From a bacterium (lineage in GTDB: Bacteria > JACRDZ01 > JAQUKH01): a stretch of 6,491 nucleotides of DNA. Both the position numbers and the translations under genes were made by a program. Location of the stretch: contig JAQUKH010000057.1 of the NCBI GenBank assembly GCA_028719205.1, positions 1 to 6,491 of the forward strand. Reading direction: 5' to 3'. A model generated the notes under the pieces. It made no database searches and was not told where the DNA came from. It saw nothing but the letters and a program-made list of their open reading frames with translations. This document shows, piece after piece, positions 1 to 6,028 of this stretch; within the stretch, counting starts at the first letter, position 1, and each line of letters begins with the position of its first letter.

Positions 1-459
1 ATGTATCAACGTGCAGGCAAGGCCTAATTTTTGTTTCATACCGCCGGAAAGCGCGCCGGCAAGGCGTTCTTTGAATGGAGTAAGATTACTGAAACCCAGT
101 AATTTTTCGATCCGTGACGGGCGTTCTCTGGCGGAAACCTCATAGAGGTCGGCGTAAAAATTAATGTTTTCTATTACGGTCAGGTCCTCATAAAGGCCAA
201 ACCGCTGGGACATATAACCTATCTTTTCCTTGATCTTTTCATCTTCATGAATAATTGAATGTCCGGCAACCCAGGCCTCGCCCGAGGTGGGATCCATTAT
301 CGCGGTTAGAAGCCTCATCATCGTTGTTTTGCCCGCGCCGTCAGGGCCGACAAGCCCGAATAATTCACCCTTTTTTATTTCAAGATTCACATTATTAACC
401 GCGATATTTTCGCCAAAAGCTTTTGTAAGATCCTGAGTTTTTATTGCTAAATTGTCCAT
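1..459 (-). CDS. ABC transporter ATP-binding protein, YbhF-type (N-terminal 153 residues, cut by window edge)
   Basis: This is the start of a nucleotide-binding protein that would power an efflux ABC transporter on the cytoplasmic face of the inner membrane. Visible motifs are a Walker A loop GPDGAGKTT (residues 38-46, K44 binding ATP phosphates), a Q-loop around SQRFGLYEDLT (84-94, Q85), and an ABC signature LSGGMKQKLGLA (137-148). The frame is open to base 1, so Walker B, the H-loop and any second ATPase half lie outside the window. GPDGAGKTT rather than the commoner GPNGAGKST, together with the HlyD and TolC genes upstream, points to the YbhF/ABC-2 export group; this is inference from family knowledge. 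The ATG at 459 is chosen because the ABC fold begins at once (AIKTQDLTKAFG) and an in-frame TGA lies just upstream. There is no Shine-Dalgarno sequence before it: the preceding bases belong to a 9-bp repeat array. The substrate cannot be told; drugs or other small molecules are plausible. Confidence 0.95.
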   Translation of the reverse strand, partial: MDNLAIKTQDLTKAFGENIAVNNVNLEIKKGELFGLVGPDGAGKTTMMRLLTAIMDPTSGEAWVAGHSIIHEDEKIKEKIGYMSQRFGLYEDLTVIENINFYADLYEVSARERPSRIEKLLGFSNLTPFKERLAGALSGGMKQKLGLACTLIH

Positions 460-461
460 AT

Positions 462-506
462 TAACCGTTCAAACGGTTTAAACGGTTCAAACTGTTTAAA
501 CTGTTT
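462..506 (-). repeat. Tandem array of five 9-bp near-palindromic units (consensus RAACVGTTT)
   Basis: Nearly the whole 48-nt gap between the HlyD stop (508) and the ATPase start (459) is five head-to-tail 9-mers read on the minus strand. The first two are identical (AAACAGTTT). The next two carry CCG in the centre (GAACCGTTT, AAACCGTTT). The last, GAACGGTTA, is degenerate. Each unit is an odd-length palindrome of the form AAAC-N-GTTT. The last two units form 7-bp complementary arms (AACCGTT/AACGGTT) separated by 2 nt. The array ends two bases before the ATPase ATG and leaves no recognisable ribosome-binding site. It is not a terminator, because no T-run follows. It may be a dispersed intergenic microsatellite-type element or a protein- or RNA-level regulatory site; its function is unknown. 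Confidence 0.85.
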
Positions 507-507
507 A

Positions 508-1887
508 TTATTTTAGTATTATTTTAACATCCGCCGGCATACCTGGCTTGATCTCATCTTTCTCATTTTTCACGCTGACCTTAACCCCGAATACGAGCTT
601 GATCCTTTCCTCTTTTGTCTGTATATTTTTCGGAGTAAATTCCGCCTCTGATGAAATATATGTAACCGTACCCTCATATTTTTTCCCCGGATATGAATCT
701 GTGGTAATTTCAGCTTTCTGCCCAAGTTTTATAAGCCCAAGCTTGGTCTCTTTAACATATATTTTTATCACCGGATTTTCAAGGTCCCCGATCGTATAGA
801 TCGGTATCCCCTGCCCTACTGTTTCACCCAGTTCGATATTTTTTTTCAAGACCACCCCCGACATAGGCGCGATTAACACGGTATCCTTTAATCTTTCTTC
901 CATAGTATTTAAGATCGCGCGCGCCTGTTCCACCCGCTGTTCGGAGATCTTTATTTCTTCTTTTCTCGCGCCTTCTTTAACAAGGCTCAATGATTCTTTC
1001 GCCTTTTCATATGACGCCCGTGCCTGTTCCAGCCTCTGTTCCGACCCTCTGAGTTCTTCTTTTGTCGCCCCTTCCCGCGCCATGCTCAATTTTTCTTTTG
1101 AATTTGATAACGCGGCTTTTGCCTGCTCCACGCGCTGTTCTGAAGCAAGTATTTGTTCTTTCCGTGAACCCTCTTTAGCAAGGCTTAATTTCTCCGAAGC
1201 ATTTTTATACTGCGCCAGGCGCGTGTCATAAGCACTTTTAACCGCGTCAAATTGCGACGCTGATACAGCTCCATTTTTAAAAAGGGTATCCGCGCGGTCA
1301 AGATCTTTTTTTGCTTTATCAAGCTCAACCTGCGCCTGCTGGAGATTCGCCTGCGCCTGCTCGATCTCCTGGGGGCGTGAACCTTTTTTCATTTCATCAA
1401 GCCTCGCTTCCGACTCTGATAAAACAGCCTCCTGGGATTTAACATTCTGCTGTAACTGCTCTATTTCCTGGGGCCTTAAACCCTTTCTCAATTCGTCAAG
1501 TTTTGCTTCGGCTTCAAACATCGAGGCTTCAGCTGACTTAACTGAAAGTTCCGCCTGTTTTATCTCCTGAGGCCTCGCGCCTGCCCTGAGTTCCTCAAGC
1601 CTTGCAACAGCCTCATTTAAAGCCGACCTGTTCTGCATAACGATACTTTTTTGTTCGGCATCGTCAATTCTTGCAAGTTTTTCCCCTTTTGTTACTTTCT
1701 GCCCCTCGTCCGCTAAAAGTTCAGCTATACGCCCGGATATTTTAAATCCTATATTTGCTTCAGTTACTTCAACATTTCCCGATGCTATTATTAAATCGCT
1801 ATTCATCCTATCCTGTATGTAATATACTAAATTATAAATAATAACAGCCGCGATAACACCAAATATAATTATTTTCTTTTTATTCAT
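508..1887 (-). CDS. HlyD/YbhG-family membrane-fusion protein with extended repeat-built alpha-hairpin
   Basis: This is the periplasmic adaptor linking an inner-membrane ABC exporter to a TolC-type channel. Of 459 residues, about 5-24 form one N-terminal membrane anchor (IIIFGVIAAVIIYNLVYYI). Residues 32-76 are the first half of the barrel-sandwich (lipoyl) domain (ASGNVEVTEANIGFKISGRI). Residues about 85-331 form a long alpha-hairpin. Residues 332-360 are the second lipoyl half (DTVLIAPMSGVVLKKN), and a beta-barrel runs to the end (KPGMPADVKIILK). The hairpin holds three 33-residue repeats outward (99-131, 132-164, 165-197; RPQEI core), then a tip with the R198-L202-S209 pattern of TolC-contacting adaptors. 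Three more 33-residue repeats return (233-265, 266-298, 299-331; KEG-x-x-KE and SEQR cores). The ATG at 1887 is preferred over an in-frame TTG at 1899 because a GGAG Shine-Dalgarno lies 8 nt before it. The start overlaps the TolC stop (ATGAATAA), suggesting translational coupling. The gene ends in tandem TAA stops. Confidence 0.95.
   Translation of the reverse strand: MNKKKIIIFGVIAAVIIYNLVYYIQDRMNSDLIIASGNVEVTEANIGFKISGRIAELLADEGQKVTKGEKLARIDDAEQKSIVMQNRSALNEAVARLEELRAGARPQEIKQAELSVKSAEASMFEAEAKLDELRKGLRPQEIEQLQQNVKSQEAVLSESEARLDEMKKGSRPQEIEQAQANLQQAQVELDKAKKDLDRADTLFKNGAVSASQFDAVKSAYDTRLAQYKNASEKLSLAKEGSRKEQILASEQRVEQAKAALSNSKEKLSMAREGATKEELRGSEQRLEQARASYEKAKESLSLVKEGARKEEIKISEQRVEQARAILNTMEERLKDTVLIAPMSGVVLKKNIELGETVGQGIPIYTIGDLENPVIKIYVKETKLGLIKLGQKAEITTDSYPGKKYEGTVTYISSEAEFTPKNIQTKEERIKLVFGVKVSVKNEKDEIKPGMPADVKIILK
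895..1191 (-). repeat. Three tandem 99-bp coding repeats, return arm of HlyD hairpin
   Basis: HlyD residues 233-265, 266-298 and 299-331 align without gaps as 33-residue units. They share L-S-L/M-x-x-EG-A/S-x-KE-E/Q at the start and SEQR-V/L-EQA-R/K-A in the middle. They match the outgoing arm in number and length, as expected if each outgoing unit packs against one returning unit. The last unit runs directly into the second lipoyl half. Confidence 0.85.
1297..1593 (-). repeat. Three tandem 99-bp coding repeats, outgoing arm of HlyD hairpin
   Basis: HlyD residues 99-131, 132-164 and 165-197 align without gaps as 33-residue units. They share E-L/M-R/K-x-G-x-RPQEI at the start and an E-A-K/R-L-D type end. 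Thirty-three residues equal three hendecads, a repeat length compatible with a continuous two-stranded coiled coil. The units are diverged, so the duplications are not recent. The third unit abuts the R-L-S tip. Confidence 0.85.
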
Positions 1888-3205
1888 TATTTTCTCCAAT
1901 TACTTTTTTTAACAGCGCGTCCGCGACCATTCTGTCATAGAGCGCCTGATAATAATCTGTTTCTGCTCTTAAAAGAGCTGCCTGGGCATCTAATACATCC
2001 GTACTTGTCCCTGAGCCTGTATCAAATTTCAACAGCTCAATTTTTAACGCTTCATTTGCTGATTCTATAGCCTTTTCTGTGACATCGATCCTTTCCTTCG
2101 CGGTCGAGATATCACGATAGGCATTTTTTACTTCTCTGATTATATTAAGCCTCATAGCCCTTTCATCTTCATTAATTTTTTCATTTTCAGATCTTTCTTT
2201 TTTTATTTCAGATCCTGTAATTCCCCAATCAAGGATCGGCATTGATAATGTCAGCGCGGCAATCCAATTTTCCTTAAAAACAAGATTATCTCCGGCACTC
2301 TTAATGTATTGTCCTGACAGAAAAAAATCAGGCAATCTTTTGCCTTCTGCTATCTGTATCCTGTCTTTCGCGACAATTTTGCGGTTTATCATGGACTTAT
2401 AATCCGGCCTTAGTGAAAATGCTTTATCGATACTCTCCTCTTTTGAAGAATATTTTTCATTTATTTCAGGGATCTTTTTTTCAATTAAAACAGTTTTGTT
2501 CATATCCGTGACACCCATAAAAGTTTTTAAAATTTCATACGCGCTTTCCAGATTATTTTTTACTATCAGCCTGTTCTCTTTCGCGTGTAAAAGCTCAACC
2601 TCAGTCTTTAAAAGATCGATCTTAGGCACTGTACCTGATTTCAGGTACAATTCTACATTATTTTTGTGCGCTTCAAGCTGTTTTACCGAAGTTTCAGATG
2701 CTTCAAAAAGCTTCTCCATCTGTATTATTTTATAATATATGCCGGTTAAGTTATATATCAATTCATTACGGTTGATATTAAAATTATTCTCTGAAATCAG
2801 TTTTTTTACACGCGCGGCTTCAATTCCTTTTGATAAACGGCCTCCTCTGTATAAAGGGATTTTAAGCGTAACGCCAGCGTTATAAATATCATTGTCTACC
2901 ACGGGGTTGATCGGCCCTGAAGTAAACACTATCGGTGTGACAGGTGTTTTATATTCATATTTAGTATATCCGCCTGTAAAATCAATTCTCGGCATCCTTT
3001 CAGCCTCAGCTGATCTTACGCTGTAATTTTCAATTTCAATGTCTTTTTGCCCTGATATTATCCCGGGATTATTTTTTAACGCGAAATCTATGACATCCTT
3101 CAGGCTGTAAACCTTTTCATTCATGGATGCGTCATCCGCAAGAGAAATATTTATAATGAAGAATACTGCGATAATTATTAAATTTATAAAAATCTTTTTT
3201 TTCAT
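1880..3205 (-). CDS. TolC-family outer-membrane efflux protein
   Basis: This is the outer-membrane and periplasmic channel of a tripartite efflux or secretion system, expected to work as a trimer docking onto the HlyD protein encoded next. The 441 residues begin with a signal peptide (MKKKIFINLIIIAVFFIINISLA, likely cleaved before DDAS). Two homologous outer-membrane-efflux halves follow. The first has LKDVIDFALKNNPGI (35-49), a beta-strand region with MPRIDFTGGY, then KIPLYRGGRLSKGIEAAR (115-132) and a helix-turn motif LKSGTVPKIDLLKTEVEL (188-205). The second has a parallel series: LPDFFLSGQY (291-300), SMPILDWGITGSEIKKER (321-338) and the hallmark KFDTGSGTSTDVLDAQAALL (393-412). Length is normal for the family. 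The start ATG is preceded by GAAGG at 4-nt spacing. It is first in the operon, behind a strong predicted promoter, and overlaps the HlyD gene by 8 nt. A putative repressor site at its promoter suggests inducible expression. Confidence 0.96.
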   Translation of the reverse strand: MKKKIFINLIIIAVFFIINISLADDASMNEKVYSLKDVIDFALKNNPGIISGQKDIEIENYSVRSAEAERMPRIDFTGGYTKYEYKTPVTPIVFTSGPINPVVDNDIYNAGVTLKIPLYRGGRLSKGIEAARVKKLISENNFNINRNELIYNLTGIYYKIIQMEKLFEASETSVKQLEAHKNNVELYLKSGTVPKIDLLKTEVELLHAKENRLIVKNNLESAYEILKTFMGVTDMNKTVLIEKKIPEINEKYSSKEESIDKAFSLRPDYKSMINRKIVAKDRIQIAEGKRLPDFFLSGQYIKSAGDNLVFKENWIAALTLSMPILDWGITGSEIKKERSENEKINEDERAMRLNIIREVKNAYRDISTAKERIDVTEKAIESANEALKIELLKFDTGSGTSTDVLDAQAALLRAETDYYQALYDRMVADALLKKVIGENNE

Positions 3206-3243
3206 ATTTCCTTCTATTAATTAATCGTCATGAACAGCCGTAT

Positions 3244-3265
3244 AAAATGACTATGCGGTCATTTT
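3244..3265 (-). promoter_or_regulatory. Putative repressor operator: perfect inverted repeat, 8-bp arms, 6-bp spacer
   Basis: AAAATGAC and GTCATTTT are exact reverse complements separated by 6 bp. The site begins about five bases downstream of the predicted -10, so it covers the expected transcription start. That is a typical repressor position. The ATGAC-N6-GTCAT core resembles sites bound by TetR/AcrR-family regulators, which commonly control efflux pumps, including YbhF/YbhG-type systems. The family assignment is inference and no regulator gene is in the window. Confidence 0.65.
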
Positions 3266-3270
3266 TTAAT

Positions 3271-3299
3271 ATATTACCATTTCACTGTTTTTCCGTCAA
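3271..3299 (-). promoter_or_regulatory. Sigma70-type promoter of the TolC-HlyD-ABC operon
   Basis: On the minus strand TTGACG (3299-3294) is followed after exactly 17 bp by TAATAT (3276-3271), with TG one base upstream of the -10 (extended -10). The -35 matches consensus at five of six positions. Transcription should start near 3264, giving an untranslated leader of about 59 nt before the TolC start. Two inverted repeats flank the promoter. Confidence 0.8.
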
Positions 3300-3304
3300 G
3301 TATT

Positions 3305-3328
3305 ATTATTCTATCTCTATAGAATAAT
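3305..3328. promoter_or_regulatory. Perfect inverted repeat upstream of the -35 (10-bp arms, 4-bp spacer)
   Basis: ATTATTCTAT and ATAGAATAAT are exact reverse complements around CTCT. The repeat lies 5 bp upstream of the -35 hexamer. Its centre is 62 bp from the centre of the downstream operator candidate, close to six turns of B-DNA. It may bind an activator or form the distal half of a looping pair. No T-run follows on either strand, so a terminator role is less likely. Confidence 0.5.
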
Positions 3329-3348
3329 TTTAAAGATACTCGCCAGTT

Positions 3349-3381
3349 AAAAAGGCGGGCTAATTAAACGCCCGCCTTTTT
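3349..3381 (-). terminator. Rho-independent terminator after the 862-residue secreted protein gene
   Basis: Read on the minus strand, AAAAA-GGCGGGC pairs perfectly with GCCCGCC-TTTTT around a 9-nt loop. This gives a 12-bp stem whose GC-rich core is followed by a T-tract. It begins 25 nt past the stop codon at 3406. The A/T flanks make it symmetric, so it could also stop plus-strand transcription. It separates the surface-protein unit from the efflux operon. Confidence 0.92.
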
Positions 3382-3405
3382 GTTTCCTTAAAGATCATTT
3401 TTACA

Positions 3406-5994
3406 TTACTTGTGGACTATAATCCCGCCTCCGCCGATCTCTGTTGTTGAATCATCGTCGTTGATACCCGCCCCGCGTCCATTATCATAAATTACGTTCT
3501 CACCTCCGCCATTTTCATCCCAGATCCTTATCCTGAACCTGTCAACGGTAAAACTGTCATTATCGTTAACATTCGCGTCAATTGCCGTGAGTATAAATTT
3601 ATGCTGCCCGCTGCCATTGATAGTCCCGACACCTTTATACTGGGCTTTCGCGCCTGCTACAACAAGCCATTCATAGGTATTTGAATGGAAAGCCAGATTA
3701 CCTGTTTTAAACTGGAATTGTGTCTGGCCATCCGGTACATTTGCACCCTTTCTATATTTAGAATTGAAACCAAATGTCGCTTTGCCAGTCATTGCCAAAT
3801 CAGCCATATATGCCCCTGCAGGTGAGTTGATCCATCCGCTGCCTGAAACAAAACCGCCGCTTGGATCATATACAACTATATATTCATATATTTTTGAATT
3901 ACTTCCGCAATAACTCTCAGAAACTGTCAAATTAATGATGTAAATGCCCGGTTGAGCATAAGTATGGCTATCCTGAACGATTCTTGTGCCCACAGGCAAT
4001 ACTCTGGTAGTCGTTGAGCCATCATTCCAATCCCAGATTACTGTGTGTATATCGTTAACATTTGGATCTGTAAATACGCCGGTTACTGTAATTGATGTCC
4101 CAATCTGGACGGGATCTGCCGGTGCGGCTATACTGACAATTGACGGAGTAACACTGTCCTCTCCGTTACAATCATTGTCAATCCCGTCATTACAGATTTC
4201 AGCTGCTCCCGGATGAGTAGCCGGGTTCATATCATCACAATCGCCGCCGGGGAGAACTGCAAGCGTGTATCCTGCCGGCTGGTTACACTGAATCAGTATG
4301 CCGCCGTCAGTATATCCGTCATTATCCAGATCCTTATGCCAGACTGTCGCTGGATTTATGGCTGGATTGTTATCATCGCAATCTCCAAACGGAAGAGCTT
4401 CAAATTTATATCCTAATGGCTGGGCACACTGGATCAATATTCCCCCGTCAGTATACCCGTCATTATCCAGATCCTTATGCCAAACTGTTAATGGATTCAG
4501 ATTTGGATCGGTATCATAACAATCTGTTGAGTCCAATACATAGCCTGATGGAGGTGAACATGCTTGAATACTGTTAGTAACATCGCCATAACCATCCCCA
4601 TCCAGATCCCGATAATAGGTAGTTAATACTCCTTCATCAATTAATCCGTCACAATCGTTATCCTTTCCATCGCAGAGCTCAGGTGCTCCAGGATAAATCG
4701 TGGAATCATTATCGTTGCAGTCTACCGCGGTCCCGCATCCCTCCTGGGCAAAAAAACCATCTTTATCATTATCAATACATTGACTGGCTAATTCATCAGA
4801 TCCGATATCGTAAGCAGTTCCAAATGGCCGGATATCACCATCTATATCATTATTTGGAAGATAAGGATATAAGTTTTTATCATCAGTTCCCATATTAATA
4901 CAAGGTGAAGCGGAAGTTAAATGATAATCCCCGTTGCCGGCAAATAATGGGTCATCATTTATATTATTACTGCTTGCTAACAAAGGAACTTTAACATAAT
5001 TCATATTAAAATCTGAATAGGAGAATGTTTTAATAGAGGAAGAAAATGAGCCATATTTTTCAATCTCACTGGGGCCGGCATATGTTGAATCGCCCCAGAG
5101 TATAGTGTTAACAATTTCCGTGTTGCCTGAATTAGTTAAAGAAATCCCGCCTCCGGCACCCGCTATATTATAAGTATTATTGTTCGCGATCGTACAATTC
5201 GTAATTTTTCCAGAACTTGAAAAACAATCTATAGCGCCTCCATATTTATCAGCGGTATTTTCTACAATCGTACAATTAATAATTTTAGGAAATGGTTCAA
5301 CTGAAGGGCCGGACTCCAATATAATTCCTCCGCCTCCTCCTCCGTTTGCCACCGCCTGATTTTTTGTTATAAGGCAATTAACAATTGCCGGCCTGGAATT
5401 ATAATAGACTTCTATTCCGCCGCCGCCGGCCATTGCCGTGTTATAACTGATTGTACAATTTGATATTGTAGATGTATCAGTATAGCTTGAAATACCGCCG
5501 CCATAATAACTTGTGTTACCGGTAATAATACAATTATCAATTTTGACGTTCGATCTATATAAATAAACACCGCCCCCGTCACTCATCGCAATTCCGTTTT
5601 TGATCGTAAAACCGGATACAACAGTACTGCTGTCACTTATACTGCTGCAATAAATTATTTGTTTATATGCTCCTGCCGCATCCAAAATAGTGTTACCTGA
5701 ACCGGCACCTTTTATGGAAACACTGTTTTTTATCCTTAAAGGAAATGTTTCTCCCAGGGTTATATTGTATGTTCCTGGAGCTACATTAATTGTATTTGGC
5801 GAATTTGCCGCGATCATGCTCAAGGCTTTCGTAACAGTTTTCCATGGATTAGCTTGTGAACCATTACCAATGGTATTGTCACCGTTAACCGCATCTACAT
5901 AGTAATCAGCAGCAAAGGTTTTGAATGTAGATGAAGCTAAAATTAAAAACATCACTGCCAATAATATGAATATTGTATTTTTACAAATCTTCAT
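3406..5994 (-). CDS. Secreted multidomain protein: beta-helix, MopE-type metal-binding repeats, PKD domain, C-terminal beta module
   Basis: This is an 862-residue exported protein of unknown specific role, probably at the cell surface or released. A signal peptide covers residues 1-28 (hydrophobic IFILLAVMFLILASS, cut near TFA-ADYY). Residues 30-400 form a right-handed beta-helix of the pectate-lyase/DUF1565-like type: ADYYVDAVNGDN, ANPWKTVTKAL, then rungs with N-C-x-I-x-x-N followed by glycine runs, and a closing SPCINMGTD plus DIGSDE. Residues 406-613 hold four Asp/Cys-rich repeats like those of MopE-type proteins (DxDxDG and DCDD/DCND motifs, ending CDGKDNDCDG or CNDGIDNDCNG), which probably bind Ca2+ or another metal. 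A PKD domain follows at about 620-708 (WDWNDGS, SHTYAQPGIY). The C-terminal module 711-862 (SGSGWINSPAGAYMADL, KATFGFNSKYRKGANVPDG, DRFRIRIWDENG, ending GGGGIIVHK) is often found after such domains. There is no sortase or PEP-CTERM tail. The ATG is preceded by a G-rich AGGGGGG Shine-Dalgarno. No catalytic residues can be assigned. Confidence 0.93.
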   Translation of the reverse strand: MKICKNTIFILLAVMFLILASSTFKTFAADYYVDAVNGDNTIGNGSQANPWKTVTKALSMIAANSPNTINVAPGTYNITLGETFPLRIKNSVSIKGAGSGNTILDAAGAYKQIIYCSSISDSSTVVSGFTIKNGIAMSDGGGVYLYRSNVKIDNCIITGNTSYYGGGISSYTDTSTISNCTISYNTAMAGGGGIEVYYNSRPAIVNCLITKNQAVANGGGGGGIILESGPSVEPFPKIINCTIVENTADKYGGAIDCFSSSGKITNCTIANNNTYNIAGAGGGISLTNSGNTEIVNTILWGDSTYAGPSEIEKYGSFSSSIKTFSYSDFNMNYVKVPLLASSNNINDDPLFAGNGDYHLTSASPCINMGTDDKNLYPYLPNNDIDGDIRPFGTAYDIGSDELASQCIDNDKDGFFAQEGCGTAVDCNDNDSTIYPGAPELCDGKDNDCDGLIDEGVLTTYYRDLDGDGYGDVTNSIQACSPPSGYVLDSTDCYDTDPNLNPLTVWHKDLDNDGYTDGGILIQCAQPLGYKFEALPFGDCDDNNPAINPATVWHKDLDNDGYTDGGILIQCNQPAGYTLAVLPGGDCDDMNPATHPGAAEICNDGIDNDCNGEDSVTPSIVSIAAPADPVQIGTSITVTGVFTDPNVNDIHTVIWDWNDGSTTTRVLPVGTRIVQDSHTYAQPGIYIINLTVSESYCGSNSKIYEYIVVYDPSGGFVSGSGWINSPAGAYMADLAMTGKATFGFNSKYRKGANVPDGQTQFQFKTGNLAFHSNTYEWLVVAGAKAQYKGVGTINGSGQHKFILTAIDANVNDNDSFTVDRFRIRIWDENGGGENVIYDNGRGAGINDDDSTTEIGGGGIIVHK
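4204..4485 (-). repeat. Two tandem 141-bp coding repeats (47 residues each) in the Asp/Cys-rich region
   Basis: Residues 504-550 and 551-597 of the secreted protein are consecutive 47-residue units. Both begin VWHKDLDNDGYTDGGILIQC, identical over 20 residues, and diverge more in their second halves (QPLGYKFEALPFGDCDD against QPAGYTLAVLPGGDCDD). At DNA level more than 30 bases around the KDLDNDGYT codons are almost identical at an offset of exactly 141 bp (4320 and 4461 on the plus strand). This indicates a recent unit duplication or ongoing homogenisation. Confidence 0.9.
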
Positions 5995-5999
5995 AATAA

Positions 6000-6007
6000 T
6001 CCCCCCT
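6000..6007 (-). promoter_or_regulatory. G-rich ribosome-binding site of the 862-residue secreted protein
   Basis: On the minus strand AGGGGGGA lies 5 nt before the ATG at 5994 and contains six consecutive G residues. This fixes the start, which also gives a textbook signal peptide. The neighbouring genes use GGAG and GAAGG, so this site is unusually G-rich. Confidence 0.75.
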
Positions 6008-6028
6008 ATAATATTTTATAGTTTAATA

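Noticed and set aside
462-506. Repeat array as a CRISPR or as a terminator after HlyD
   Set aside because: The units are 9 bp with no spacers, so it is not a CRISPR. Its possible hairpins have very short loops and no following T-run, and the next gene of the same operon starts immediately after it.
1888-1899. Longer HlyD start at the in-frame TTG (adds MEKI)
   Set aside because: The GGAG that would serve as Shine-Dalgarno for the ATG at 1887 lies inside this extension, and no Shine-Dalgarno precedes the TTG. The membrane anchor also begins right after the ATG start.
3305-3328. Inverted repeat as a second terminator of the secreted-protein gene
   Set aside because: The stem is AT-rich, no T-run follows on the minus strand, and a strong terminator already lies at 3349-3381. 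A regulatory role next to the -35 fits better.
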